Positions 6,660-6,811 of a DNA stretch of 6,811 nt are shown one piece after another. The stretch lies in assembly GCA_902783355.1 (NCBI GenBank), contig CACZQQ010000341.1, positions 1 through 6,811 of the forward strand, given 5' to 3'. The stretch's first letter is position 1; the number at the start of each line of letters is the position of its first letter. The position numbers were made by a program, and so were the translations under genes. The notes below the pieces were generated by a model. That model ran no database searches, was not told the DNA's origin, and saw only the letters and a list, made by a program, of their open reading frames with translations. The stretch comes from an uncultured bacterium (GTDB lineage Bacteria; Verrucomicrobiota; Lentisphaeria; Oligosphaerales; Oligosphaeraceae).

Positions 6660-6693
6660 CTGTTGCGGCGGAATGCGGGAGGTTTTGCAACAG
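6660..6693 (-). promoter_or_regulatory. Competing stem-loop after the upstream gene
   Basis: GCAACAG at 6687-6693 can pair with CTGTTGC at 6660-6666, giving a 7-bp stem with a 20-nt loop. It can also pair with CTGTTGC at 6603-6609 as part of the outer 10-bp inverted repeat. The two pairings are mutually exclusive in an RNA crossing the spacer. This arrangement resembles alternative attenuator structures, but it could equally be a by-product of a decayed repeat. It starts 16 bp past the stop codon of the upstream partial gene. Confidence 0.3.
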
Positions 6694-6709
6694 CCCCTTG
6701 GGGCGGCGG

Positions 6710-6811
6710 CTAGATGGTGACGGAGGTGCCGCCGTCGTCATAGACGGAGGGCAGCTTGCGCAGGCCGGCGTCGTAGAGGTACTCGTTCATGGTCTGCGGG
6801 CGGATGGATTC
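6710..6811 (-). CDS. C-terminal 33 residues of an unrecognised protein, cut by the right edge
   Basis: A minus-strand frame enters at base 6811 and ends at TAG (6712-6710). Its 33 residues run from ESIRPQTMNEYLYDAG to a tail of DDGGTSVTI. Nearly every codon ends in G or C (for example CGC, CTG, AAG, GTC, ACC), matching the codon use of the complete genes, which supports true coding. There is no hydrophobic tail or recognisable motif, and I cannot assign a family. It is co-oriented with the propeller gene, 162 bp upstream of it, and separated from it by the structured spacer, so it may or may not belong to the same transcript. Confidence 0.7.
   Translation of the reverse strand, partial: ESIRPQTMNEYLYDAGLRKLPSVYDDGGTSVTI

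Larger units (their letters stand above)
6599..6697. mobile_element. Possible 99-bp miniature element with IS6-like terminal inverted repeats
   Basis: The two ends point inwards and both fit GGNNCTGTTGCAA: GGAGCTGTTGCAA at 6599-6611 and, on the minus strand, GGGGCTGTTGCAA at 6697-6685. The core GCTGTTGCAA is a perfect 10-bp inverted repeat (6602-6611 and 6685-6694). IS6-family ends such as those of IS26 and IS257 carry the same CTGTTGCAA core after GG plus two bases. The interior is dense in secondary structure and has no open frame of interest. There is no matching 8-bp target duplication (aaagaaag on the left, ttggggcg on the right), so this is either an old decayed non-autonomous element or a chance resemblance within a structured intergenic region. 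Confidence 0.4.

Noticed and set aside
6544..6741. 65-residue minus-strand open frame across the spacer
   Set aside because: It overlaps the tail of the upstream gene, crosses the structured element and has low-complexity composition.

Overview
The window is GC-rich with strong G/C bias at third codon positions. It reads as one bacterial cluster transcribed entirely on the minus strand, right to left. There are five coding regions. Three are complete and one is cut at each edge. The mix is a large secreted propeller protein, a sodium/solute symporter, a sugar-isomerase-like TIM barrel and a PHP phosphoesterase. Together with the C-terminal domain of the secreted protein and the CACAAAA-type intergenic repeats, this fits a PVC-superphylum bacterium such as Lentisphaerota, Kiritimatiellota, Verrucomicrobiota or Planctomycetota. 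That placement is an inference from gene content; there is no marker gene here.

Layout in transcription order: (1) 6811-6710, the last 33 residues of an unrecognised protein. (2) 6709-6548, a structured spacer. It holds a 99-bp inverted-repeat-bounded element whose ends resemble IS6-family termini, internal hairpins and a perfect 12-bp palindrome, and then an AT-rich start region for the next gene. (3) 6547-3515, a 1010-residue exported multi-domain protein with a sialidase or five-bladed-propeller-like core. (4) 3514-3374, a spacer with two GC-rich hairpins. (5) 3373-1580, a 597-residue SSS-family sodium/solute symporter. (6) 1575-667, a 302-residue sugar phosphate isomerase/epimerase-like TIM barrel, 4 bp after the symporter and probably translationally coupled to it. 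(7) 668-579, an AT-rich palindromic array of 9-bp units that touches the stop codon of the TIM barrel gene. (8) 569 to the left edge, the N-terminal 189 residues of a PHP-domain phosphoesterase.

A plausible shared role is glycan or sugar-acid scavenging. The exported protein would act on a glycan outside the cytoplasm, the symporter would import the product, and the TIM barrel and PHP enzymes would process sugar or sugar-phosphate intermediates inside. No substrate can be read from the sequence. The most unusual signals are non-coding: the palindromic 9-mer array at 579-668 and the IS6-like-ended miniature element at 6599-6697. No gene-free stretch longer than 300 bases exists.
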